DNA from: Alphaproteobacteria bacterium
Lineage (GTDB): Bacteria > Pseudomonadota > Alphaproteobacteria > Rhizobiales > OSC116
Assembly: GCA_002400495.2 (NCBI GenBank)
Contig: NVQL02000017.1
Coordinates: 1 to 64,000, forward strand
Direction: 5' to 3'
Length of the DNA stretch: 64,000 nucleotides
The translations under genes were made by a program, and so were the position numbers. Positions within the stretch are counted from its first letter, which is position 1. Each line of letters starts with the position of its first letter. This document shows positions 10,002 through 17,451 of this stretch, piece by piece. Below the pieces are notes generated by a model. It had not been told where the DNA came from and searched no databases. It saw only the letters and a list, made by a program, of their open reading frames with translations.

Positions 10002-11102
10002 ATGAAAAATACTATGAAAACTCTAGCCGCTGTTTCAGCTTTCGCGCTGATGACAACTGGCGCTGTAGCCGACATTAAAATCGGTTCAGCTGGTCCTTTC
10101 TCGGGTCAATATGCATCATTCGGTGAGCAGCTTTCAAAAGGTGCAGAAGCCGCTGTTGCAGACATCAACGCCGCTGGCGGTGTGTTGGGTGAACAACTCG
10201 TACTTAGCTTCGGCGATGACCGTTGTGATCCAAAAGAAGCTGTTAGTGTTGCTAACAAATTCGTTAACGATGGTATTGTATTTGTAGCAGGCCATTTCTG
10301 CTCAAGTTCATCAATTCCAGCATCAAAAATCTATGATGAAGAAGAAATCATCATGATCACACCGGCTTCAACAAACCCGAAACTAACTGATGATCGCTCT
10401 GATTTTGTGTTCCGTGTTTGTGGTCGTGACGATCAACAAGGTGATGTAGCTGGCCAATATTTGGTTGACAATTATGACGGCAAAAAAATCGCCATCGCAC
10501 ATGATAAACAAGGCTATTCTAAAGGCCTTGCCGATCTAACCAAAGCAGCTTTCGAAAAAGCTGGTGGTACAGTGTCTCTTTATGAAACTGTAAACCCAGG
10601 CGAAAGCGATTACACAGCGTTCGTAACTAAGCTTAAAGCTGAAGGCATTGATGTGCTTTATTATGGTGGTTACCATACAGAACTAGGCCTAATTATGCGC
10701 CAAATGGCTGACCAAGGTGTCGACATTGATGTTGTATCAGGCGATGCACTTAACACGGCTGAATTCTGGTCAATCACTGGTGATGCAGGCGAAGGCTTAC
10801 GCTTTACATTTGCTCCAGATCCACGTGCAAACCCAGCTTCACAAGACCTAGTGGCTAAATTCAACGCTGCTGGTTATGATCCTGAAGGCTATACACTTTA
10901 TTCATATGCTGCCATCCAAATCTGGGCTGCGGCTGTTGAAAAAGCTGGCTCTACAGATGCCGATAAAGTTTCTGTAGCCCTTCATGATGGTACAGATTAT
11001 GCATCTGTTATCGGTAACCTTTCATTCGATGAAAAAGGCGATCGTACATCAGCTGACTATACATGGTACACATGGACCAAAGGTGATTATGTACAAGACT
11101 AA
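10002..11102 (+). CDS. livK: Branched-chain amino acid ABC transporter substrate-binding protein LivK
   Basis: Periplasmic receptor that delivers branched-chain amino acids to LivHM. The 366-residue precursor has a signal peptide with cleavage expected after the ...TTGAVA of residues 18-23, and the mature protein begins DIKIGSAGPFSGQYASFG, the classic start of the Leu/Ile/Val-binding fold. Two cysteines (in DRCDP and HFCSS) are placed as in LivJ/LivK, where they form a disulphide. Its codon use is less C-rich than livHMGF, consistent with high expression. It is separated from livHMGF by its own leader and ends in a strong terminator, so it is probably transcribed separately as well. Confidence 0.95.
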   Translation: MKNTMKTLAAVSAFALMTTGAVADIKIGSAGPFSGQYASFGEQLSKGAEAAVADINAAGGVLGEQLVLSFGDDRCDPKEAVSVANKFVNDGIVFVAGHFCSSSSIPASKIYDEEEIIMITPASTNPKLTDDRSDFVFRVCGRDDQQGDVAGQYLVDNYDGKKIAIAHDKQGYSKGLADLTKAAFEKAGGTVSLYETVNPGESDYTAFVTKLKAEGIDVLYYGGYHTELGLIMRQMADQGVDIDVVSGDALNTAEFWSITGDAGEGLRFTFAPDPRANPASQDLVAKFNAAGYDPEGYTLYSYAAIQIWAAAVEKAGSTDADKVSVALHDGTDYASVIGNLSFDEKGDRTSADYTWYTWTKGDYVQD

Positions 11103-11120
11103 TTAAAACAGTACGTTAAT

Positions 11121-11153
11121 AAAAGGGATGGCTTTCGCTATCCCTTTTTTTAT
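11121..11153 (+). terminator. Rho-independent terminator of livK
   Basis: AAAAGGGAT (11121-11129) pairs with ATCCCTTTT, extended inward by a G-T pair and GC/GC around a TTTC loop, and followed by a run of T. It lies 18 bp after the livK stop. Confidence 0.92.
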
Positions 11154-11216
11154 TTAATTTTTATGCTATACTAAAGTCTACAATGAATCAGACCACCCAA
11201 ATAAAAATAAGTGAAA

Positions 11217-11633
11217 ATGAAAAATTTAGAACTGATACAATTTGCTTTCAACCATTTAAACTCAAAAGAAATGCACGCCATTTCTGAGAGTTTTTCGCCC
11301 AATTTCAGTTTTTCCACACCTCGTTTTAAGTCACTTAATTTCGAACAATATTGCGAATATATTGATTTTGTTTCGTCAATTTTAGAAGCCAATGTCAAAC
11401 AGGTTTCATTTAGTGATCGTGGTGTTTTCACCATTAAAGTGAGCTTCAACATAGTCGACAACTCATCAAAATATCAAAAAAACCTCGAAGCCATTGGCAA
11501 AGTCATCATTCAAGATAATCTCATTCAAAGCCTCAACATTACTTATAAAGCCAATCAATTAGATTTAAAAATCATCATGAAAATAGCAGCTTCTATTGTC
11601 AACCACTTCAAAAACCTTGGCCTAAACAACTAA
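11217..11633 (+). CDS. Hypothetical SnoaL/NTF2-like protein
   Basis: Product of about 138 residues without membrane segments or signal peptide. The pattern, an N-terminal helix pair (LELIQFAFNHLNSKEMHAIS) followed by FSFSTPRF and alternating beta-like strands, resembles SnoaL/NTF2-fold proteins, but no catalytic motif is visible and no function is assigned. The start is uncertain: GTG at 11211 and ATG at 11217 are in frame, and neither has a good Shine-Dalgarno site. It abuts the convergent small membrane-protein gene with no gap. Confidence 0.65.
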   Translation: MKNLELIQFAFNHLNSKEMHAISESFSPNFSFSTPRFKSLNFEQYCEYIDFVSSILEANVKQVSFSDRGVFTIKVSFNIVDNSSKYQKNLEAIGKVIIQDNLIQSLNITYKANQLDLKIIMKIAASIVNHFKNLGLNN

Positions 11634-11852
11634 TCAAGCGGTAAAATACATACGTAACAGTTTTACAATTAATAAAATTGGCAACGCCGCATGCATTAAT
11701 AAATCAAATATATCAATCGCTTCTATTAATGTGCCATGAAACAACATGCGTAATTTTTCAAATAAATGCGGCTCAGGAAAAAACGGCGCCAGCCCCAAAA
11801 GCAAAGCCCCAATTGCCAATTGCATTACAGGTATTTTATCAATCAAATTCAT
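11634..11852 (-). CDS. Small conserved inner-membrane protein (EPHL motif)
   Basis: A 72-residue protein with two hydrophobic segments (about 9-25 and 51-69) separated by PEPHLFEKLRML and a short amphipathic stretch. Small proteins with this layout and a PEPHL.EKL motif are widespread in bacteria and are sometimes labelled 'RND transporter' without experimental support. No function can be assigned from the sequence. It reads away from the PAS/chemoreceptor genes and ends against the convergent SnoaL-like gene. Confidence 0.75.
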   Translation of the reverse strand: MNLIDKIPVMQLAIGALLLGLAPFFPEPHLFEKLRMLFHGTLIEAIDIFDLLMHAALPILLIVKLLRMYFTA

Positions 11853-11992
11853 ATTAGCGATTACTTATATAAATAATAACTAATATTTCATTTCATCAAA
11901 CATTTCAAACATATTATTTTAAGGTAAATAGTTCTACAACAAAAAAATTTGTCGTTACCCCAGGGCAATTTAAACACTTTGTTAACCAAGTT

Positions 11993-12006
11993 AACCAATA
12001 TTGGTT
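11993..12006. promoter_or_regulatory. Perfect palindrome upstream of the PAS gene
   Basis: AACCAATATTGGTT is a perfect 14-bp palindrome, directly preceded by a second GTTAACCAA unit at 11981-11989. It lies about 75 bp before the PAS gene start, where an operator or activator site would be expected. The binding protein is unknown. Confidence 0.4.
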
Positions 12007-12079
12007 GTAGTCTAATTTGCAAATTTGGAAGGAGGGGATACCAAATCGCATTGTCTTTAAAACCTGAAAGCTGCGTATT

Positions 12080-12631
12080 ATGGGAAAACAAGTTACCTTA
12101 ACTGGGGTTGAGCAATTTTTTGACGACGATGATATCATTGTCAGCAAAACCAATTTAAAAGGCCACCTCACCTACACCAACAAAATATTTTTAGACATAT
12201 CTGGCTATCACGAAAATGAAGTGATCGGCAAACCACATAATGTCATTCGCCACCCCGATATGCCGCGCAGTGTTTTCAAAACTCTATGGGATACCGTTCA
12301 AAAAGGTGACGAAGTTTTTGCCTATGTTGTCAATCGTTGTAAAAATGGCGATCATTACTGGGTCTACGCTCATGTCACCCCAAGCCGAAATAATGATGGC
12401 CAAATTGTCGGTTATCATTCAAACCGCCGCGTGCCCGATCGCAAAATCCTCACCGACAACATCATCCCGCTTTATCAGCAATTAAAAACCGAGGAAGATC
12501 AACATACAAGCGCCAAAGATGGCCTTAAAGCGGGCACGCAAATGCTGCAAAACATACTCACCGAAGCCAATGTCGCCTATGATGAATTTATCGCAACCAT
12601 CGGCCAAGGCCTTCGCCGCGGTTACCGTTAG
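12080..12631 (+). CDS. PAS domain protein (Aer-like sensor module)
   Basis: A stand-alone sensor of 183 residues. A PAS domain spans roughly 15-120: [20 protein letters not shown], then [31 protein letters not shown] and GYHSNRR. The RHPDMPR and NGDHYWV segments match the aerotaxis-type PAS family that binds FAD in Aer. The remaining 60 residues look helical. In most relatives this PAS is fused to a chemoreceptor signalling domain; here the reading frame stops at 12631 and a receptor gene begins 50 bp later in another frame. The two probably work together, but that is inference. Confidence 0.88.
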   Translation: MGKQVTLTGVEQFFDDDDIIVSKTNLKGHLTYTNKIFLDISGYHENEVIGKPHNVIRHPDMPRSVFKTLWDTVQKGDEVFAYVVNRCKNGDHYWVYAHVTPSRNNDGQIVGYHSNRRVPDRKILTDNIIPLYQQLKTEEDQHTSAKDGLKAGTQMLQNILTEANVAYDEFIATIGQGLRRGYR

Positions 12632-12681
12632 CATCCAAATCCAATTTTCTCCATTCGATTCCCCATCAGGACACACTACAC

Positions 12682-13839
12682 ATGCTAAATCAAAAAAAAT
12701 CAGCCATTTCCCGCGCCACCCAAGTTTGCATCGCCGTTGCCAATGGTGATTTCGAGGCCAGAATTCTAGACATTACCGAAAAAGGCCAACTCGGCGAGCT
12801 AATGCATTCCATCAATCTATTGGTCGATAGAACCGATGCTTATCTACGCGAATCTAAAGCCTGTATGGAATATGTGGCCCGCAATCAACATTTTCGCCTG
12901 ATTGCCGAAAAAGGCATGGTGGGTGCGTTTCAAAGCGCCGCGCAAAGCATCAATACCGCCACTTATAAAGCCCAACAACGCCACGATAGCTTCTGCGAAA
13001 TGTCAGACTCCCTAGACACCAAACTCGAAGACATCGTCACCAACGTGTCTTCAACAATTAGCGCCCTACAAACTTCATCTAAAGAGGTTTCCACCGCATC
13101 TAAAAGTGCCCAAGAGCAAGCCTTACGCGTTGCATCAGGCGCCGAAGAGGCTTCATCTAATATGCAAAATGTCGCGGCAGCAGCTGAAGAACTCACCTCT
13201 TCAATCGGCGAGATTAACCGCCAAGTGGTCACATCAGCCGGTGTCGCAAAACAATCTGTCGAAAAATCACAAGAAATCTCAAAAGACATTAAAGAGCTTG
13301 CCGAAGCTTCCAAACAAATTGGCGATGTTGTCTCACTCATTTCAGACATCACTGCCCAAACCAACCTGTTGGCTCTTAACGCCACCATCGAAGCCGCTCG
13401 CGCGGGCGAAGCTGGCCGCGGCTTTGCGGTTGTAGCCCAAGAGGTCAAAACCCTAGCCGCCCAAACCGCCAATGCCACCGTGCAAATCACCGAACAAATC
13501 ACTACGCTACAAGATTCCACAGGCCGCGCCGTAATAGCCAACGAAGAAATCAGCAAAACCGTTGCAAAAATCAGCGAGGTATCCATTTCCATTGCTGCCG
13601 CAGTTGAAGAACAAAGCACCGCCACACAAGAAATCGCCAATAATGTCGAAGAAGCTGCATTAGGCACGGTCGAAATAAGTCAAGGCATCACATCTGTCAA
13701 CGAGGCCACCCAAGTCACCGAATCAACCGCCTCCGAAGTGCTGCAAGTGTCCGAAATGCTGGTCGAGCAAGAAAACAACTTGGTGCATTTAAGACAAGAA
13801 GTGAGTGATTTTATTGTCGAAGTAAAACGCGTTGGTTAA
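12682..13839 (+). CDS. Soluble methyl-accepting chemotaxis protein, signalling domain
   Basis: A 385-residue receptor without any transmembrane segment. Residues 1-100 resemble a HAMP-type linker ([26 protein letters not shown]). Residues 100-385 form the long antiparallel coiled coil, with the conserved tip [22 protein letters not shown] followed by [15 protein letters not shown] that binds CheA/CheW. Alanine/glutamate-rich methylation-type helices flank the tip. The C-terminus (EVKRVG) has no CheR-docking pentapeptide. With the PAS gene just upstream it may form a two-protein cytoplasmic energy or redox receptor. No che genes are in the window. Confidence 0.9.
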   Translation: MLNQKKSAISRATQVCIAVANGDFEARILDITEKGQLGELMHSINLLVDRTDAYLRESKACMEYVARNQHFRLIAEKGMVGAFQSAAQSINTATYKAQQRHDSFCEMSDSLDTKLEDIVTNVSSTISALQTSSKEVSTASKSAQEQALRVASGAEEASSNMQNVAAAAEELTSSIGEINRQVVTSAGVAKQSVEKSQEISKDIKELAEASKQIGDVVSLISDITAQTNLLALNATIEAARAGEAGRGFAVVAQEVKTLAAQTANATVQITEQITTLQDSTGRAVIANEEISKTVAKISEVSISIAAAVEEQSTATQEIANNVEEAALGTVEISQGITSVNEATQVTESTASEVLQVSEMLVEQENNLVHLRQEVSDFIVEVKRVG

Positions 13840-13860
13840 AGGCATATTGGCAAGCAGAAA

Positions 13861-14055
13861 CTAGCTCAGCTCGCGCGCTTCTTCAATCAACATAATCGGA
13901 ATGCCATCACGTATCGGATATGCGAGCTTAGCTTTCTCACTAATCAATTCTTGCGCCGTGGCATCATAAGTCAGAACCTCTTTGGTCAAAGGACAAACCA
14001 ATATCTCAAGCAATTTAGGATTAATCGAAGGCAATTTAGTTTTTGATTCTGGCAT
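13861..14055 (-). CDS. Trm112-like (UPF0434/YcaR) protein
   Basis: A 64-residue protein with the Trm112 fold signature: [17 protein letters not shown] near the N-terminus and [11 protein letters not shown] near the end. In other organisms Trm112 proteins activate methyltransferases; the short bacterial members are uncharacterised. It lacks the second cysteine pair of zinc-binding members, as is common in bacteria. It follows the LON-domain gene by 14 bp on the same strand, a pairing usual in alphaproteobacteria. Confidence 0.9.
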   Translation of the reverse strand: MPESKTKLPSINPKLLEILVCPLTKEVLTYDATAQELISEKAKLAYPIRDGIPIMLIEEARELS

Positions 14056-14069
14056 AATACAATCTTAAT

Positions 14070-14756
14070 TTATTGAATAAGGTCGAAATTTCTAGGCTGA
14101 TCATTAAGTGTCATTTTTGCCAAAACAATCAGCAATTCAGCACGGTCAGCCGCAGTCTGCGCTTCAAGCAATGCTTGCTTTTCAGCAATCTGAAACGGGC
14201 TGGTCATGCTAATCGCGTTGACCAGCATTTCATTCGGCGTATTGGCAAGGTCATTCCAGTCAATGTCCAAATCCATTTGGTGCAACATATCTTTAATCGA
14301 GTCGATCAGCAATTGGCGGTCAATAAGTTTTTGCCGCTCATCACTTGGCTTGGCAAAATCATCAGAATAATCACTATAATCAATTTTCGCCCGCCGAAAA
14401 CCATCATCTTTTATACTATCAGGCGCCGCGTCATCAACAATTTCTTCAATCAATTTAAACCGGCACAATCCCAGCAAAGTAATGTGATATTGGCCTTTCG
14501 ATGCCTCTTGAAACGAAGTGATGCGTCCCACACAACCAATTTTATGCAATTTTTCATCACTGGTTTCTTCAATCGGTTGAATCATCGCAATCAAACGATC
14601 CCCCGCCAACGCAGCATCCACCATAGCAATGTATTTTTTTTCAAAAATATTCAGCGGCAACTGGGTCTGCGGCAACAACATCACCTCAGGCAAAGGGAAT
14701 AATTTAACCTTTGTCGGTAGTTGGCTAATATTTTTCTGTTTTTTAAACATTCTCAT
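14070..14756 (-). CDS. LON substrate-binding domain protein
   Basis: A 228-residue (or 226 if translation starts at the second ATG) cytoplasmic protein corresponding to the N-terminal substrate-binding domain of Lon protease, with no ATPase or Ser-Lys peptidase part. Typical features are LPTKVKLFPLPEVMLLPQ, PLNIFEKKYIAMVD and GCVGRITSFQE. Such stand-alone proteins are often misnamed 'peptidase S16'; the visible sequence has no protease domain. It probably forms an operon with the Trm112-like gene. Confidence 0.9.
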   Translation of the reverse strand: MRMFKKQKNISQLPTKVKLFPLPEVMLLPQTQLPLNIFEKKYIAMVDAALAGDRLIAMIQPIEETSDEKLHKIGCVGRITSFQEASKGQYHITLLGLCRFKLIEEIVDDAAPDSIKDDGFRRAKIDYSDYSDDFAKPSDERQKLIDRQLLIDSIKDMLHQMDLDIDWNDLANTPNEMLVNAISMTSPFQIAEKQALLEAQTAADRAELLIVLAKMTLNDQPRNFDLIQ

Positions 14757-14895
14757 CCCACTACATTAGGCTGATTCATCCATTTTGGGAAGTTATAAAC
14801 AAATATCATAATAGTGTGAATAAATTGCGGAAAAACTGCATTATGGCTATTGCTTTATTCTGCAATTGAACTATAAACCACATCACGAATGAAGC

Positions 14896-14970
14896 GCGGG
14901 CGTAGCTCAGGGGTAGAGCATAACCTTGCCAAGGTTAGGGTCGTGAGTTCGAATCTCATCGCCCGCTCCA
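14896..14970 (+). tRNA. tRNA-Gly (anticodon GCC)
   Basis: The cloverleaf is complete: acceptor GCGGGCG (14896-14902) pairs with CGCCCGC (14960-14966), the anticodon stem TAACC/GGTTA encloses the loop TTGCCAA with anticodon GCC, and the T-loop contains GTTCGAATC. CCA is encoded. A terminator follows 12 bp later. The repeat-flanked cassette begins next to this tRNA. Confidence 0.97.
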
Positions 14971-14982
14971 TTCGCATAAACA

Positions 14983-15006
14983 AACCACCTTCTGGGTGGT
15001 TTTTTT
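14983..15006 (+). terminator. Rho-independent terminator after tRNA-Gly
   Basis: AACCACC (14983-14989) pairs with GGTGGTT (14995-15001) around a 5-nt loop and is followed by a T-run. Confidence 0.9.
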
Positions 15007-15020
15007 ATGCCTTTTTTTTG

Positions 15021-15370
15021 CCTGGCACTGCGTGCGTTCGCTCCGCTCTCTAGCTTAAGCCACTCAGCCGCTGGTCGGATGTGAGTTCACCACCCAAAGC
15101 CAGCTCATTAAGCTAAGTTAGCTCGAGTTTGGCGAAACACCGCATTTCGGTGCTATACGGCAAACTCAGAATTTATAGCCTTATGCTTATCGTGGGGAAA
15201 AAGGTCCGAAGCCTTTGGCTGAGGCAAGCGCGACCGCGCGTCGCCGTTAGGCGTAGCAAGAGAGCGGAGCGAACGCACGCTAGTGCTTATAGCCTACCGA
15301 TAGGTAGGCGAAAAAAGAGAGGCAAAGCCGAACGAAAAAATGCAAACTTCCAGAGCCTCAGCAGCACAGC
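15021..15370. repeat. Mosaic intergenic repeat, copy R2 (type A + hairpin + type C)
   Basis: This copy fills the convergent gap between tRNA-Gly and the SRPBCC gene. In order it holds the type A block reverse-complemented relative to R1 (15025-15073), an imperfect hairpin at 15125-15167 (GAGTTTG...CAAACTC with a CACCG/CGGTG apex), a type C block (GCGACCGCGCGTCGCCGTTA at about 15230-15250, then AGAGAGCGGAGCGAACGCA), and the junction CTTCCAGAGC (15348-15357). The same order, inverted, forms R3 beyond the cassette. Confidence 0.85.
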
Positions 15371-15377
15371 TAACTTT

Positions 15378-15860
15378 CTAATCCTCAACCAAAAACAGCC
15401 CAGTAAGCGTACCAAAAGCAATATTCCAACCGCCGCCAAACCCGCTGCGATCTTGCACGCTCTGAATCGAAGAATGACACAGCACAACATCTGTCCCTCT
15501 ACCATTGGCCAAAAACACCACTTCAACCCGTGATGCAGGCGACAACTCCTTTACACCATCAACAAATGTAACAGACGGCGACCACGAAAAAACCAATTTG
15601 CGATCAGTTTCAATCTCAAGATATTCCCCTTCAAACCCAACCGCCTTTTCTGCATCACTAGATTTTAAAAACCGCCAAGCCCCACCAATACGCAAATCAA
15701 CCTCAGCGGAATGCAATGAATTTGCTTTACGCCCAAACCATTTTTTTATAATTTCAGGCGTGGTCCAAGCTTCATACATTTGCGCAGGTGTCACCGCAAA
15801 ATATCCTTCAACCCGAATCACATCATCATCATCTGGTTGCGTTTTCACAAATTCCAACAT
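15378..15860 (-). CDS. SRPBCC (AHSA1/START-like) domain protein
   Basis: A 160-residue single-domain protein of the AHSA1-type SRPBCC fold, which forms a hydrophobic ligand cavity. Family features are VTPAQMYEAWTTPEIIKKWF near the N-terminus, DLRIGGAWRF in the middle and a C-terminal long helix (GFGGGWNIAFGTLTGLF). The ligand and reaction are unknown. The ATG at 15860 overlaps the ArsR stop (TGATG); an upstream in-frame TTG is less likely. Coupling to an ArsR repressor is a very common arrangement for this family. Confidence 0.9.
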   Translation of the reverse strand: MLEFVKTQPDDDDVIRVEGYFAVTPAQMYEAWTTPEIIKKWFGRKANSLHSAEVDLRIGGAWRFLKSSDAEKAVGFEGEYLEIETDRKLVFSWSPSVTFVDGVKELSPASRVEVVFLANGRGTDVVLCHSSIQSVQDRSGFGGGWNIAFGTLTGLFLVED

Positions 15861-16195
15861 CAATCCGTCTCCTCATTTTGGTTTTGAATCCCAGCAAAAT
15901 AATCACCCAGATTTTCAAAGCTACCCATCCACATGTCTCTATATTCATCCAACCATTGCACAGCTTCTTTCATCGCAACAGGGTTAAGGCTGCAATGGCG
16001 GGTGCGTCCCCGCTTTTCCATAGTTGCCAAACCCGCATCAGTCAAAACACGAACATGCTTTGAAACCGCCGATTGCGTCATATCAAATGGCTCTGCCAAT
16101 TCTGATAAGCTCATCTCCCCTCCCCTAAGCTGCGCAAGGATAGAGCGACGAGTGCTGTCACTTAAAGCCGAAAATGTAACGTCAAGATTATTCAT
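15860..16195 (-). CDS. ArsR/SmtB-family transcriptional repressor
   Basis: A 111-residue winged-helix regulator. The family pattern is clear: FSALSDSTRRSILAQLRGGE, then SLSELAEPFDMTQSAVSKHV as recognition helix-turn-helix, and the wing around MEKRGRTRHC. I see no paired cysteine metal site of the ELCVCDL kind, so this is more likely one of the non-metal ArsR group that controls a neighbouring SRPBCC gene. It is translationally coupled to that gene and divergent from the YCII gene, so it probably controls both directions. Confidence 0.93.
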   Translation of the reverse strand: MNNLDVTFSALSDSTRRSILAQLRGGEMSLSELAEPFDMTQSAVSKHVRVLTDAGLATMEKRGRTRHCSLNPVAMKEAVQWLDEYRDMWMGSFENLGDYFAGIQNQNEETD

Positions 16196-16312
16196 ATATT
16201 CTCCAATAGTCTACTAGTTGGTTGACTAAACCATTTTATCTCTATAGTATACCGTTTGGTAGAGTAATCAACCTTACTCTTCAACCAATTAGATTTATCA
16301 AGGAAAACAATC
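16196..16312. promoter_or_regulatory. Divergent promoter/operator region of the ArsR cassette
   Basis: This 117-bp gap between arsR and the YCII gene holds overlapping short inverted repeats: TAGTC (16207-16211) with GACTA (16224-16228), and GGTT-GACTA-AACC at 16220-16232. They lie immediately upstream of the arsR start and are good candidates for the repressor's own operator. An AAGGAA ribosome binding site precedes the YCII ATG. Confidence 0.5.
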
Positions 16313-16627
16313 ATGACTAACTATATACTGGCATTCCACGGTGGCAACCAACCAAGCACACCCGAAGAAGGCAAAGCCATTATGGCCAAATGGGAAGTTT
16401 GGATGACCAAACTAGGCGACGCAATCGTCAGCCCAGGCTCACCACTCGGCCAATCCAGCACAGTGCTAGCATCAGGAAATGTCGAAGCCAATGGCGGCTC
16501 TAACCCCCTGTCTGGCTTCACCATCATTCAAGCCACCAACCTACAAGCCGCACTAAAATTAACCAATGACTGCCCCATTCTAGAAAGCCAAGGCACAATC
16601 GAAGTCGCCGAAATGGTCTCAATGTAA
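16313..16627 (+). CDS. YCII-related domain protein
   Basis: A 104-residue protein of the YCII fold (ferredoxin-like dimer). It begins MTNYILAFHGG, with a central WEVWMTKLGDAIVSPGSPLG and a conserved C-terminal LTNDCPILESQGTIEVAEM. Members are often encoded beside ArsR and SRPBCC genes and some act as small dehydrochlorinases or peroxidases, but the substrate here is unknown. It is divergent from arsR and followed 29 bp later by the MAPEG gene. Confidence 0.88.
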   Translation: MTNYILAFHGGNQPSTPEEGKAIMAKWEVWMTKLGDAIVSPGSPLGQSSTVLASGNVEANGGSNPLSGFTIIQATNLQAALKLTNDCPILESQGTIEVAEMVSM

Positions 16628-16656
16628 CCAAACTTACCTTTACGAAAGTAAATCAC

Positions 16657-17043
16657 ATGACATTCACAGTCACCCCTATATTCATTGCCCTATTCGCGCT
16701 TATGAATTTAGTGCTCATATTCCCCATCGGCCCCTACCGAGCCAAAATCAGCATCCCCTTTTGGGGCGGCGAAGACAAATTGGACCGCATGGTACGCGGC
16801 CACGGCAATTTCATCGAGGTCGTCCCCCTAACCCTCATCACCATGGCCACCGCCGAGCTACTCGGCGCAAATTCAACACTCATCCTAGCCTGCGGCGTCG
16901 CCCTAACATTATCCAGACTGCTACACTACATCACCCTACAATCAAACCCAACAGGCAACGGCCGCCTCATCGGTACCCTAATATCCATGATCACCACACT
17001 AGCGTTAGCAGGCGCAATCCTGTTCCAACTCTACCTCGCATAA
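16657..17043 (+). CDS. MAPEG-family membrane protein
   Basis: A 128-residue integral membrane protein with four predicted spans. MAPEG features are LMNLVLIFPIGPYRAKISIP, the RMVRGHGNFIEVVPLTL segment (glutathione-site-like arginine/asparagine/glutamate cluster in helix 2) and SRLLHYI. Characterised members are membrane glutathione transferases or peroxidases. It is the last gene of the ArsR cassette and runs into repeat R3. Confidence 0.9.
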   Translation: MTFTVTPIFIALFALMNLVLIFPIGPYRAKISIPFWGGEDKLDRMVRGHGNFIEVVPLTLITMATAELLGANSTLILACGVALTLSRLLHYITLQSNPTGNGRLIGTLISMITTLALAGAILFQLYLA

Positions 17044-17045
17044 AA

Positions 17046-17440
17046 ACACCACCTTCCAGAGTATTAGCAGAAGCGCGACCCTATATAGGTTGCAAAAAAC
17101 AGTTGGCTGGTCGTTGATGCTCTGGAAGCCTCATTTTTTCGTTCGGCTGCGCCTCGCTTTTATCGTTCGCGTTGCTCTCTATTAGCACTAGCGTGCGTTC
17201 GCTCCACTCTCTTGCCACGCCTAACGGCGACGCGCAGTCGCGCTTGCCTTACCCTACGGGTTCGGACCCTTTTTCCATGAAAAGCACAATGAGTAAACTA
17301 TTTAGCACCTATACTCGGAGCTTCACCAACCTCTAGCTCACTAAGCGTAATGTAGTTGATTGGGGTGCCGAACTCGCCTCCGACCAGCGGCTGAGTGGCT
17401 TAGCTAGAGAGCGGAGCGAACGCACGCAGTGCTAAAATAT
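17046..17440. repeat. Mosaic intergenic repeat, copy R3 (inverted relative to R2)
   Basis: This copy fills the convergent gap between the MAPEG gene and ubiH. It opens with a foldback whose ends are CTTCCAGAG (about 17050) and CTCTGGAAG (17120-17128), enclosing TGCAAAAAACAGTTGGCTGG. Then comes type C in reverse (GCGACGCGCAGTCGCGCTTG region) and the type A block (CAGCGGCTGAGTGGCTTAGC, 17388-17407). The block order is the mirror image of R2, so R2 and R3 bracket the ArsR cassette as long inverted repeats. Confidence 0.85.
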
Positions 17441-17451
17441 AAACCTTTTTG

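Noticed and set aside
12605-12690. Frameshift joining the PAS gene and the receptor gene
   Set aside because: Between the stop at 12631 and the ATG at 12682 lie about 50 bp without clear homology to either part, and the second gene has its own AGGA site. Two genes are the simpler reading, although an ancient fission is possible.
12963-13667. Antisense open frame of 234 codons over the chemoreceptor gene
   Set aside because: It mirrors the coiled-coil codons of the receptor on the other strand; its Ser/Ala-rich translation has no independent support.
15129-15533. Open reading frame of 134 codons across repeat R2 and into the SRPBCC gene
   Set aside because: Most of it is repeat sequence and the rest is antisense to a well-supported gene; no ribosome binding site and no recognisable protein.
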